From positions 992,001-1,056,000 of the forward strand of contig NZ_JADBEJ010000004.1 of the NCBI RefSeq assembly GCF_014873915.1: a stretch of 64,000 bases of DNA, in the 5' to 3' direction. This DNA is from Amycolatopsis roodepoortensis. GTDB taxonomy: Bacteria > Actinomycetota > Actinomycetes > Mycobacteriales > Pseudonocardiaceae. Positions 56,864 through 64,000 of this stretch are shown piece after piece (positions within the stretch are counted from its first letter, which is position 1; each line of letters starts with the position of its first letter). The notes below the pieces were generated by a model. The model ran no database searches and had not been told where the DNA came from. It saw nothing but the letters and a program-made list of their open reading frames with translations. Made by a program: the position numbers and the translations under genes.

Positions 56864-58021
56864 TCAGCCCAGGGCCTTGGCCAGATCGTCGACCAGGTCA
56901 CTGCCGTCCTCGATACCGACGGACAGGCGCAGCAGGTTGTCCGGCACCTCCAGGGTGGACCCGGCGGTGCTCGCGTGGGTCATCTTGCCGGGGTGCTCGA
57001 TGAGCGATTCGATCCCGCCCAGCGACTCGGCGAGGATGAAGAGCTTCGTCTTCGACGCGACGTCGAGCGCGGCCTGCTCGCCGTCGATGTGGGTGAACGA
57101 GATCATCCCGCCGAAGCGCCGCATCTGCTTCGAGGCGACCTCGTGGCCGGGGTGCTCCGGCAGGCCCGGGTAGTAGACGCGCTCGACCTTCGGGTGCTTC
57201 AGCAGCATCCGGGCGATCAGTTCTGCGTTGTCGCTGTGCCGCTCCATCCGCAGCGCGAGCGTCTTGATCCCGCGCAGGGTCAGCCACGCGTCGAACGGGC
57301 CGGGCACCGCGCCCGCCGCGTTGCGCAGGTAGAACAACTGCTCGCGCAGCTCGTCCTCGTTCGTCAGGATCGCGCCGCCGACGACGTCGGAGTGCCCGCC
57401 GAGATACTTCGTCGTCGAGTGCAGAACGACGTCGGCACCCAGCGAAAGCGGGTTCTGCAGGTACGGGGTGGCGAAGGTGTTGTCGACGACCAGGCGGGCG
57501 CCGGCACCGTGCGCGACCTCGGCCAGCGCGGCGATGTCGGCGATCCCCAGCATCGGGTTCGTCGGCGACTCGCACCAGATCAGCTTCGTCTCCGGCCGGA
57601 TCGCCGCGCGGACCTCGTCGATGTTCCCCAGGTCGGCGACCGTGTGCTCGACGCCCCACAGGCTCAGCACCTTGTCGATCAGGCGGAACGTGCCGCCGTA
57701 CGCGTCGTTGCCGAGCACGAGGTGGTCTCCGGGCCGCAGGGTCGCCCGCAGCAGGACATCGCTGGCCGCCATCCCCGACGCGTACGCCAGACCGTGCCGC
57801 GCGCCTTCGAGCGCCGCCAGCGCGACCTCCAGCGCGGTGCGCGTGGGGTTCGCGGTGCGGGAGTACTCGTAGTCGCCTTCGCGCGTGCCGCCGACGCCGT
57901 CCTGCGCGTAAGTCGAGGTCTGGTAGATCGGCACGATGACCGCGCCGGTCCGGGGATCAGGGGTCTGCCCGGCGTGGATCGCGCGCGTCTCGAAGCCCAG
58001 CAGAGAGTAATCGTCGGCCAT
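56864..58021 (-). CDS. metB: Cystathionine gamma-synthase (or gamma-lyase)
   Basis: PLP enzyme of methionine/cysteine trans-sulfuration, 385 residues from ATG 58021. Family motifs: GAVIVPIYQTSTYAQDGVG, YEYSRTANPTR, AYASGMAASDVLL, VDNTFATPYLQNPLSLGAD and the PLP lysine Lys205 in HSTTKYLGGHSD. Position beside greA and near cbs matches mycobacterial metB; in mycobacteria the enzyme can also work as gamma-lyase in reverse trans-sulfuration with Cbs. Both genes being close supports a shared pathway. Confidence 0.93.
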   Translation of the reverse strand: MADDYSLLGFETRAIHAGQTPDPRTGAVIVPIYQTSTYAQDGVGGTREGDYEYSRTANPTRTALEVALAALEGARHGLAYASGMAASDVLLRATLRPGDHLVLGNDAYGGTFRLIDKVLSLWGVEHTVADLGNIDEVRAAIRPETKLIWCESPTNPMLGIADIAALAEVAHGAGARLVVDNTFATPYLQNPLSLGADVVLHSTTKYLGGHSDVVGGAILTNEDELREQLFYLRNAAGAVPGPFDAWLTLRGIKTLALRMERHSDNAELIARMLLKHPKVERVYYPGLPEHPGHEVASKQMRRFGGMISFTHIDGEQAALDVASKTKLFILAESLGGIESLIEHPGKMTHASTAGSTLEVPDNLLRLSVGIEDGSDLVDDLAKALG

Positions 58022-58072
58022 ACCGTCAAGGGTACGACCACCCCTGCGCGATCCCATCGTCTGGGATCGAAC

Positions 58073-58669
58073 TCACCACTGCCCGGGCGGCTGTCCCTGT
58101 GGCTGGGCACCGGGGGCCGGCGGGTATCCCGGCTGTGACGGCGGATATCCGAAGTTCGGCGGCTGCGCGGCGCCGCCCTGCGGCTTGGCCGCCAGCCAGC
58201 GCGCCGTCGGCGGGACCAGCGCCAGCACGAGGGTCGCGATCGCCGGGATGAGGACCACGATGAGGAGCAAGCCGACGCCGAAGTGCAGCATCACCCCGCC
58301 GTACGAGAAGTGGAAATGCGCGTCGAACGCCTGGAGCAGGAAGGTCAGCGCCACGAACCCGATCGCGGACGCGGCTCCGATCACGGTGAGCACCCGTCCC
58401 GCCCGCTTGCGCAGGAGCAGCATGATCCCGCCGCCCAAGAGCACGGCCGCGCTGACGAGGTCCAGCGCCGCCCCGACCAGCAGGAACGAAATGAAGTAGT
58501 GGGACAGCTCGATGATGTGGGACGCCAGCCCGGCGAGGAACCAGAGCCCGCCGAGGATCGCGAGGATCCCGGCGATGATCGCGGTCGCGCCGCTCGGCTG
58601 CCGCATCGGCCCTGGCGGATAGGCACCCGGTGCCGGGTATCCCTGCGGCGGGTATTGCTGGAAGGTCAT
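58073..58669 (-). CDS. Four-helix membrane protein with Pro-rich ends
   Basis: 198 residues. PPQGYPAPGAYPPGP-type N terminus, four hydrophobic helices (ATAIIAGILAILGGLWFLAG to LLLIVVLIPAIATLVLALV) and a Pro/Gly/Gln-rich C-terminal tail ending PQGQPPGQW. Paralogous in layout to the next gene upstream; both share PSGATAIIA at the start of helix one. Occupies the place of the Pra proline-rich antigen between metB and cbs in mycobacteria, but lacks the RDD domain. Function unknown. Confidence 0.78.
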   Translation of the reverse strand: MTFQQYPPQGYPAPGAYPPGPMRQPSGATAIIAGILAILGGLWFLAGLASHIIELSHYFISFLLVGAALDLVSAAVLLGGGIMLLLRKRAGRVLTVIGAASAIGFVALTFLLQAFDAHFHFSYGGVMLHFGVGLLLIVVLIPAIATLVLALVPPTARWLAAKPQGGAAQPPNFGYPPSQPGYPPAPGAQPQGQPPGQW

Positions 58670-58712
58670 GACTCCCCCTGTCGAATTCCTTGCCCGAGAA
58701 GAACGCCGGATC

Positions 58713-59270
58713 TCACCATCCGCCCTGCTGGGGGAACTGGTTCTGCGGCCGGTACGGCTGCACCGGCGCGGGCCGCCAGCGCAGATATCGGAAAGTCGGC
58801 GGGAGGACCGCCAGCAGCAGCGCGAGCAGTCCGAACACGACCATGGCCAGGCGGAGGACGCCGTCGAAGGTCGCGAACCGGAGCAGGAAGTCGAGGTGGA
58901 TCCGGTACGGCACGCGGAAGGCGATCGGTTCCAGCACGACGGCCACGATGGCGAGCAGCGAACCGAGGATCAGCAGGATGGCGCCGATCAACGAGCGGAA
59001 GAACGTCGTCAACGCGCCCATCAGCAGGAACAACGCGGCGAGCAGGTACAGCACCAGTTCGACGAGCGCGAAGCCCGGCAGGTTCGAGAGGCTGAACCCC
59101 GACGGGAGCTCGATGAAGTAGCGGATCGGGATGAAGCCCGACGCGAGGGCACCGACGAGGCCGAGCACCGCGGCGATGATCGCCGTCGCCCCGGAGGGCC
59201 GGGCCTGCGGCGCGGGATACCCGTAAGCCGGTCCGGGCTGCTGTGCGGGATGTCCGTACGGACCGGTCAC
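58713..59270 (-). CDS. Four-helix membrane protein with Pro-rich ends, paralogue
   Basis: About 185 residues if started at GTG 59270, which has GGGAG at ideal distance; a GTG at 59309 is the alternative. It shares PSGATAIIAAVLGLVGALAS with the neighbouring protein, has about four membrane helices, and ends VQPYRPQNQFPQQGGW. Arose by duplication with its neighbour. Function unknown. Confidence 0.75.
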   Translation of the reverse strand: MTGPYGHPAQQPGPAYGYPAPQARPSGATAIIAAVLGLVGALASGFIPIRYFIELPSGFSLSNLPGFALVELVLYLLAALFLLMGALTTFFRSLIGAILLILGSLLAIVAVVLEPIAFRVPYRIHLDFLLRFATFDGVLRLAMVVFGLLALLLAVLPPTFRYLRWRPAPVQPYRPQNQFPQQGGW

Positions 59271-59423
59271 GTCGCTCCCGTCGGCCAGGTGTGGGTTGAC
59301 GGCGCTCACCCTAGCCGCCGGAACCTTGCCATGGCAGGCGAATCGGGGATACCCCGGCGAAAACGAAACACCCCCGGCCGCGGGCCGGGGGTGTTTCGAG
59401 TGAAACCGTTCAGTGGCGGCGAA

Positions 59424-60944
59424 TCACCACTGCTGCGGGGGCTGACCGGGCTGCTGGCCCGGCTGGCCGAAACCGCCGCTGGGCGGACCCTGCTGCCCCG
59501 GCTGCTGCCCGAAACCACCGGGCTGCTGCGGAGCCTGGCCGAAGCCACCCTGCTGCTGACCCGGCTGGGCGAAGCCACCGCTGGGCGGCCCCTGCTGGCC
59601 GGGCTGCTGCCCGAATCCACCGGGCTGCTGTCCCTGCTGCGGGAAACCACCCGAAGACGGCTGACCGGGCTGGCCGAAGCCACCCTGCGGCTGGCCGCCG
59701 TACTGACCGGGCTGACCCGGCTGACCGAAGCCACCCTGCGGCGGGCCACCGAAACCACCGGGCTGACCGCTCTGCGGGGCACCCAGCACCGAACCGCCGC
59801 CACCGAGACCCACGAACTGCGCGGTCGCCGGGATCAGGCCCAGCACACCCACGATCAGGATCACGATGCCGAGGAGCAGGTGCAGCAGGCCTCCACCGAT
59901 ACCGGCGCCTTCCCTGGCGTAAGCGGGCAGCTTCTCCAGGAAGTCCGACGACGGGGTCGAACCGACGAGCAGGAGGACACCGAACAGCACCAGAAGCGCA
60001 CCACCGGCGGCGACGACGATCGGCGCGATCTTCTTCACCGTGCCCGGGAGCTTGCCCGCGAGGGCGAGTCCGACACCACCGGCGAGGGAAACGAGCGATC
60101 CGACCAGCAGCATGATCACGTAGAACCAGGTCGCCCCCGGACCGACCACGCCGGCCTCGTCCAGGAACTTTTGGATCTGCTCTTGGTTCGGAGCGCCGTC
60201 GAAGACCTTCGAATAGTCGCTGGCGTCACCGAAGTAGACGAACGACACGATCAAGGCGATCAGGCCGAGCAACGCCACCACGCCACCGGCGATGAACCCG
60301 AACATCGGGTTCCCGCCGCCACCGCCCGAGGCGGCGGGGCTGTAACCCTGCGGCGGTCCGCCGAAACCGGGCTGCTGGCCGAAGCCGCCCTGGGGCGGCC
60401 CGCCGAAGCCCTGCTGCGGCTGGCCGAAACCAGGCTGCTGCTGACCCTGCGACGGGTCGAAGCCGCCCTGCTGGGGCTGGCCGAAGCCCTGCTGCTGACC
60501 GAAGCCGCCACCCTGGGCGCCGTAGGCACCGGCGGCCGGGTTGTCGGCCGCGCTCGGCGGCGGGGCGTACGGGATGGCGGGCGGCTGCGAACCCGGCGGC
60601 ACGAGCTGGGTGGACTCGGCGGTGGGGCTTTCCCCGCCGCCGCTCACCGGCTGCACGACCTGGGTCGCGTTCGCGTCACCGGAACCCTGCTGGACCGGCT
60701 GCACGACCTGCGTGGGCTCCGGCGTGTCGCCGAACCCGCCTCCCTGGGGCTGCTGCTCATAGGAGGGCTGCTGCCCGTACTGCGGTTGCCCGTAGTCGGG
60801 CTGAGCGGGCTGGCCGGGCTGCACCACCTGGGTCGGTTCCGGGGAACCGAACGGGTTGTCTTGCTGCGGCTGAGGGCCACTCGGGGGTCCCTGCGGTGGC
60901 TGGGCGCCACCCCAAGGCTGATTCGGTGGCTGCGGAGCACTCAT
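59424..60944 (-). CDS. Membrane protein with long Gly/Gln/Pro low-complexity arms
   Basis: 506 residues from ATG 60944. N-terminal arm of about 210 residues carries three [12 protein letters not shown] repeats and many GFGQPQQG motifs. Four membrane helices follow (about 215-380: [80 protein letters not shown]). The C-terminal arm is again [15 protein letters not shown] repeats. Composition is prion-like and the TQVVQP motif could be a phosphorylation or FHA-binding site (Thr-Gln-Val-Val). DUF5336-like layout. Function unknown. Confidence 0.8.
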   Translation of the reverse strand: MSAPQPPNQPWGGAQPPQGPPSGPQPQQDNPFGSPEPTQVVQPGQPAQPDYGQPQYGQQPSYEQQPQGGGFGDTPEPTQVVQPVQQGSGDANATQVVQPVSGGGESPTAESTQLVPPGSQPPAIPYAPPPSAADNPAAGAYGAQGGGFGQQQGFGQPQQGGFDPSQGQQQPGFGQPQQGFGGPPQGGFGQQPGFGGPPQGYSPAASGGGGGNPMFGFIAGGVVALLGLIALIVSFVYFGDASDYSKVFDGAPNQEQIQKFLDEAGVVGPGATWFYVIMLLVGSLVSLAGGVGLALAGKLPGTVKKIAPIVVAAGGALLVLFGVLLLVGSTPSSDFLEKLPAYAREGAGIGGGLLHLLLGIVILIVGVLGLIPATAQFVGLGGGGSVLGAPQSGQPGGFGGPPQGGFGQPGQPGQYGGQPQGGFGQPGQPSSGGFPQQGQQPGGFGQQPGQQGPPSGGFAQPGQQQGGFGQAPQQPGGFGQQPGQQGPPSGGFGQPGQQPGQPPQQW

Positions 60945-61060
60945 TTGGGTCTTGAACCCCCTTGACGAGGACATAAAAGTTCAACTCACCCGACACGCTA
61001 TCGGATAGCCGGTCGGGCCGCTCGTAACGCCCCGGCCCGACCATCCGATGAAATGCTTCT

Positions 61061-62437
61061 TTACCGTCCCGCGAGAAACGCGAGCAGGTCGTGCCGGGTG
61101 ACGACACCCGCCGGCTTGCCGTCGACCAGGACCAGCGCGCCGTCCGCGCCCGAGAGCGCGTCCATCGCCACACTCACCTGCTCACCGGCGCCGATGGTCG
61201 GCAGCGGCGGCGACATGTGCTGCTCGAGCCGGTCGGCCAGCTGGGCCTTTCCGGTGAAGAGCGCCTCGAGGAGATCGCGTTCGTTGACTGCGCCGACGAC
61301 CTCGGCCGCCATGACCGGCGGTTCCGCGCTGACCACGGGCATCTGGCTGACGCCGAACTCGGAAAGGATCGCCACCGCTTCGGCGACGGTCTCGTTCGGG
61401 TGACTGTGCACCAGGCTGGGCAGCGAGCCGCTCTTCTTCGTCAGGACGTCGCCGACAGTCCGGCCACTGGAATCCGGCGGGAGGAAGCCGTAGGAGGACA
61501 TCCAGCTGTCGTTGAACACCTTGGTGAGGTAGCCGCGGCCGCCGTCGGGCAGGAGCACGACGACGACGTCGTCCGGGCCGAGGCCCTCGGCGAGCTTGAG
61601 CGCCGCGGCGACGGCCATACCGCACGAACCGCCGACGAGCAGGCCCTCTTCGAGCGCGAGGCGGCGGGTGACGTCGAACGAGTCCGCGTCCGACACCGCG
61701 ATGATCCGGTCGGCGATGTCCCGGTCGTAGGTGTCCGGCCAGAAGTCCTCGCCGACGCCTTCGACGAGGTACGGCCGCCCGGTCCCGCCGGAGTACACCG
61801 AGCCCTCGGGGTCCGCGCCGATGACCTGGACGCGGCCGTCGCTGACCTCCTTGAGGTACTTGCCGGTGCCCGAGATCGTCCCGCCGGTGCCGACGCCCGC
61901 GACGAAGTGCGTGATCTTGCCTTCGGTCTGGCGCCAGAGTTCCGGGCCGGTCGAGTGGTAGTGGCTGGCGGGGTTCTCCGGGTTGGCGTACTGGTTCGGC
62001 TTCCAGGCGCCCTCGATCTCGCGCACGAGACGGTCGGAGACGTTGTAGTAGGAGTCCGGGTGCTCCGGCGCCACCGCGGTCGGGCAGACCACGACGCGGG
62101 CGCCGTAGGCCTTGAGCACGTTGCGCTTGTCCTCACTGACCTTGTCCGGGCAGACGAACACGCACTTGTACCCCTTGCGCTGCGCCACCATGGCCAGCCC
62201 GACGCCGGTGTTGCCGGAGGTCGGCTCGACGATGGTGCCGCCGGGCTTCAGCTCGCCGGAACGCTCCGCGGCTTCGATCATCCGCAGCGCGATGCGGTCC
62301 TTGACGCTGCCGCCGGGGTTGACGTACTCGACCTTGGCCAGGATGAGCGGCTGGAGCCCCTCGGCCAGTGCGTTCAGCTTGACCAGAGGGGTGTTGCCCA
62401 CGAGGTCCACGATGTGCTCGACGTATTCCACTCCCAC
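61061..62437 (-). CDS. cbs: Cystathionine beta-synthase
   Basis: Condenses serine and homocysteine to cystathionine. 458 residues: PLP domain with NPGGSVKDRIA (Lys46), PTSGNTGVGLAMVAQRKGY and GVGTGGTISGTGKYLKEV, then a C-terminal pair of CBS domains (about 335-458; VGDVLTKKSGSLPSLVHSH, AVNERDLLEALF, GVVTRHDLLAFLAG) that sense adenosyl compounds in other species. Start at GTG 62437 or 62431. Works with metB in trans-sulfuration. Divergent from fadA. Confidence 0.95.
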   Translation of the reverse strand: MGVEYVEHIVDLVGNTPLVKLNALAEGLQPLILAKVEYVNPGGSVKDRIALRMIEAAERSGELKPGGTIVEPTSGNTGVGLAMVAQRKGYKCVFVCPDKVSEDKRNVLKAYGARVVVCPTAVAPEHPDSYYNVSDRLVREIEGAWKPNQYANPENPASHYHSTGPELWRQTEGKITHFVAGVGTGGTISGTGKYLKEVSDGRVQVIGADPEGSVYSGGTGRPYLVEGVGEDFWPDTYDRDIADRIIAVSDADSFDVTRRLALEEGLLVGGSCGMAVAAALKLAEGLGPDDVVVVLLPDGGRGYLTKVFNDSWMSSYGFLPPDSSGRTVGDVLTKKSGSLPSLVHSHPNETVAEAVAILSEFGVSQMPVVSAEPPVMAAEVVGAVNERDLLEALFTGKAQLADRLEQHMSPPLPTIGAGEQVSVAMDALSGADGALVLVDGKPAGVVTRHDLLAFLAGR

Positions 62438-62611
62438 AGCCTAAACGCCGCAGGTCGCGATGTGCCCACTCAACTCCGGAGGAGGATCCGCGCCGTCGAA
62501 AGAGTGGCGTGGATCGCGTTCGCCTTTGACCCGCACCTCACTCCGGTGGAGGATGCGAGGTGAGCAACCGCTTAGCGCGTGTCTGGATCGAAAACAAGGG
62601 AGTGTCGTTCC

Positions 62612-63832
62612 ATGCCCGAAGCCGTCATCGTCTCCACCGCCCGATCCCCGATCGGCCGCGCCGGCAAGGGATCGCTGGTGAGCATCCGCCCGGACGACCT
62701 CGCCGCGCAGATGGTCCGCGCCGCGCTCGACAAGGTCCCCGAACTGGACCCGACGCAGATCGAAGACCTCATGCTGGGCTGTGGTCTCCCCGGCGGCGAG
62801 CAGGGCTTCAACATGGGCCGCGCGGTCGCCGTCGAACTCGGTTACGACCACCTGCCCGGCTGCACGATCACGCGGTACTGCTCGTCCAGCCTCCAGACCA
62901 CCCGCATGGCGCTGCACGCGATCAAGGCGGGCGAAGGCGACGTGTTCATCTCCGCCGGTGTCGAGACGGTTTCCCGCTTCGCCAACGGAAGCTCGGACTC
63001 CTGGCCGAACACGCACAACCCGCTGTTCGCCGACGCCGAGGCCCGCACAGCGCAGGTGGCGGCCGAAGGTGCCGACAGCTGGACCGACCCGCGCGAGAAC
63101 GGCGCCCTGCCGGACGTCTACATCGCGATGGGCCAGACCGCCGAGAACCTGGCGCGGCTGAAGAACGTTTCGCGTGAGGAGATGGACGAGTTCGGCGTCC
63201 GCTCGCAGAACCTCGCCGAGAAGGCCATCGCGGACGGCTTCTGGGCGAAGGACATCACGCCGGTGACCTTGCCGGACGGCACCGTGGTCTCGAAGGACGA
63301 CGGCCCGCGCGCCGGCGTCACCCTCGAAGGCGTCTCCGGCCTCAAGCCGGTCTTCCGCCCCGACGGCCGGATCACCGCGGGCAACTGCTGCCCGCTCAAC
63401 GACGGCGCGGCCGCGGTGATCATCATGTCCGACACCAAAGCGAAGGAGCTGGGGCTGACGCCGCTCGCCCGCGTCGTCTCCACCGGCGTTTCCGGGTTGT
63501 CGCCGGAGATCATGGGCTACGGCCCGGTCGAAGCGTCGAAGCAGGCTCTCGCCCGCGCCGGGATGTCGATCGGCGACATCGACCTCGTCGAGATCAACGA
63601 AGCGTTCGCCGCTCAGGTCATCCCGTCGTACAAGGATCTCGGGATCGACCTCGACAAGCTGAACGTCAACGGCGGCGCGATCGCCGTCGGCCATCCGTTC
63701 GGCATGACCGGCGCGCGGATCACCTCGACGCTGATCAATTCGCTTCAGCACCACGACAAGCAGTTCGGCCTCGAGACGATGTGCGTCGGTGGCGGCCAGG
63801 GCATGGCGATGGTGCTGGAGCGCCTCTCCTGA
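62612..63832 (+). CDS. Acetyl-CoA C-acetyltransferase (thiolase, FadA3-like)
   Basis: 406-residue thiolase. Acyl-acceptor Cys90 in [11 protein letters not shown], and the second catalytic group [23 protein letters not shown] and [10 protein letters not shown] are complete. Position next to cbs equals mycobacterial fadA3 (Rv1074c). Degradative beta-oxidation or biosynthetic acetoacetyl-CoA formation cannot be told apart by sequence. ATG 62612 with AAGGGAG upstream. A family C hairpin follows. Confidence 0.94.
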   Translation: MPEAVIVSTARSPIGRAGKGSLVSIRPDDLAAQMVRAALDKVPELDPTQIEDLMLGCGLPGGEQGFNMGRAVAVELGYDHLPGCTITRYCSSSLQTTRMALHAIKAGEGDVFISAGVETVSRFANGSSDSWPNTHNPLFADAEARTAQVAAEGADSWTDPRENGALPDVYIAMGQTAENLARLKNVSREEMDEFGVRSQNLAEKAIADGFWAKDITPVTLPDGTVVSKDDGPRAGVTLEGVSGLKPVFRPDGRITAGNCCPLNDGAAAVIIMSDTKAKELGLTPLARVVSTGVSGLSPEIMGYGPVEASKQALARAGMSIGDIDLVEINEAFAAQVIPSYKDLGIDLDKLNVNGGAIAVGHPFGMTGARITSTLINSLQHHDKQFGLETMCVGGGQGMAMVLERLS

Positions 63833-63852
63833 CCCGCTGACCTGCGAAAAGG

Positions 63853-63919
63853 GAGCAAGGGACCTTTGCTACCGCTTACTTAGCCAGGCTAAGCGAGTGA
63901 TAGCAAAGGTCCCTTGCTC
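63853..63919. repeat. Dispersed hairpin, family C copy 3
   Basis: GAGCAAGGGACCTTTGCT pairs with AGCAAAGGTCCCTTGCTC; the inner CTTAGCC-AGGCTAAG stem repeats the layout at 56776-56842. Sits between convergent genes and probably terminates both. Confidence 0.9.
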
Positions 63920-63930
63920 TCTTCCGGCGC

Positions 63931-64000
63931 CTAGTGGGTCATGATCGGCGGGGCCGGGGCGACCTCACCGTCCGCGCCCTCGGGCAGCGCGGGCTTGGTC
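63931..64000 (-). CDS. C-terminal end of an unidentified gene
   Basis: The minus strand reads ...KPALPEGADGEVAPAPPIMTH and a TAG at 63931-63933, in a frame with high third-position GC. Only about 22 residues are inside the window, with a Pro/Ala-rich tail; the product cannot be named. Confidence 0.5.
   Translation of the reverse strand, partial: TKPALPEGADGEVAPAPPIMTH

Overview
The window is high-GC actinomycete DNA with GTG and TTG starts, ATGA/GTGA gene overlaps, mycothiol metabolism (mca), F420-type enzymes and ESX-type (type VII secretion) substrates. Gene content and repeat style suggest Pseudonocardiaceae, most likely Amycolatopsis or a near relative; the genus is an inference. No tRNA, rRNA, CRISPR array, transposase or phage gene was seen.

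The backbone is collinear with a conserved actinobacterial block. Read from the right end, fadA, cbs, metB, greA, the DUF4307 gene, mca, its small membrane partner, the DUF255 thioredoxin-like gene, trhA, a cis-prenyltransferase, phoH, fumC, glpX, xseB, xseA, a lipid-droplet-type protein and ispH follow the order and relative strands I recall for Mycobacterium tuberculosis Rv1074c to Rv1110. Into this frame are set groups of accessory genes.

Layout: 0-6.4 kb holds DNA repair genes (alkA fragment, ogt, sbcC/sbcD, rmuC). A noncoding nest of inverted repeats fills 6.4-7.15 kb. 7.15-16.3 kb carries a DUF6542 protein, ispH, the xseA/xseB operon, glpX, a secreted trypsin-like protease, a ferredoxin-NADP reductase and fumC. 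16.3-26.1 kb is accessory: regulators (TetR, MmyB-type XRE, HxlR), transporters, an ATP-dependent DNA ligase, two small secreted proteins, an NBR1-Ig protein and an Old Yellow Enzyme. 26.1-32.2 kb has guaB1, phoH, a cis-prenyltransferase, trhA and a PPOX-fold protein. 32.2-42.7 kb contains an acyl-CoA oxidase-like enzyme, a GH28 pectinase-like enzyme, a DUF255 protein and the Hen1-Pnkp RNA repair cassette. 42.8-48 kb has mca, greA, an MBL-fold hydrolase and an Lrp/hppD pair.

The most unusual region is 48.2-56.3 kb: a tightly coupled cluster of a YbaB-like protein, an EspC-like ESX substrate, a 1603-residue protein with a WXG-type N terminus, a seven-unit 63-bp tandem repeat, a possible caspase-like processing domain and a C-terminal DNA/RNA non-specific nuclease, then three genes sharing a YezG-like immunity domain, one of them fused to a TNT-type NAD glycohydrolase domain. 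I read this as a type VII-exported polymorphic toxin/immunity locus. 56.4-64 kb returns to the backbone with metB, three small membrane proteins rich in Pro/Gln/Gly, cbs and fadA.

Short inverted repeats of several families occur between genes across the whole window. They look like dispersed palindromic elements, some probably acting as terminators.
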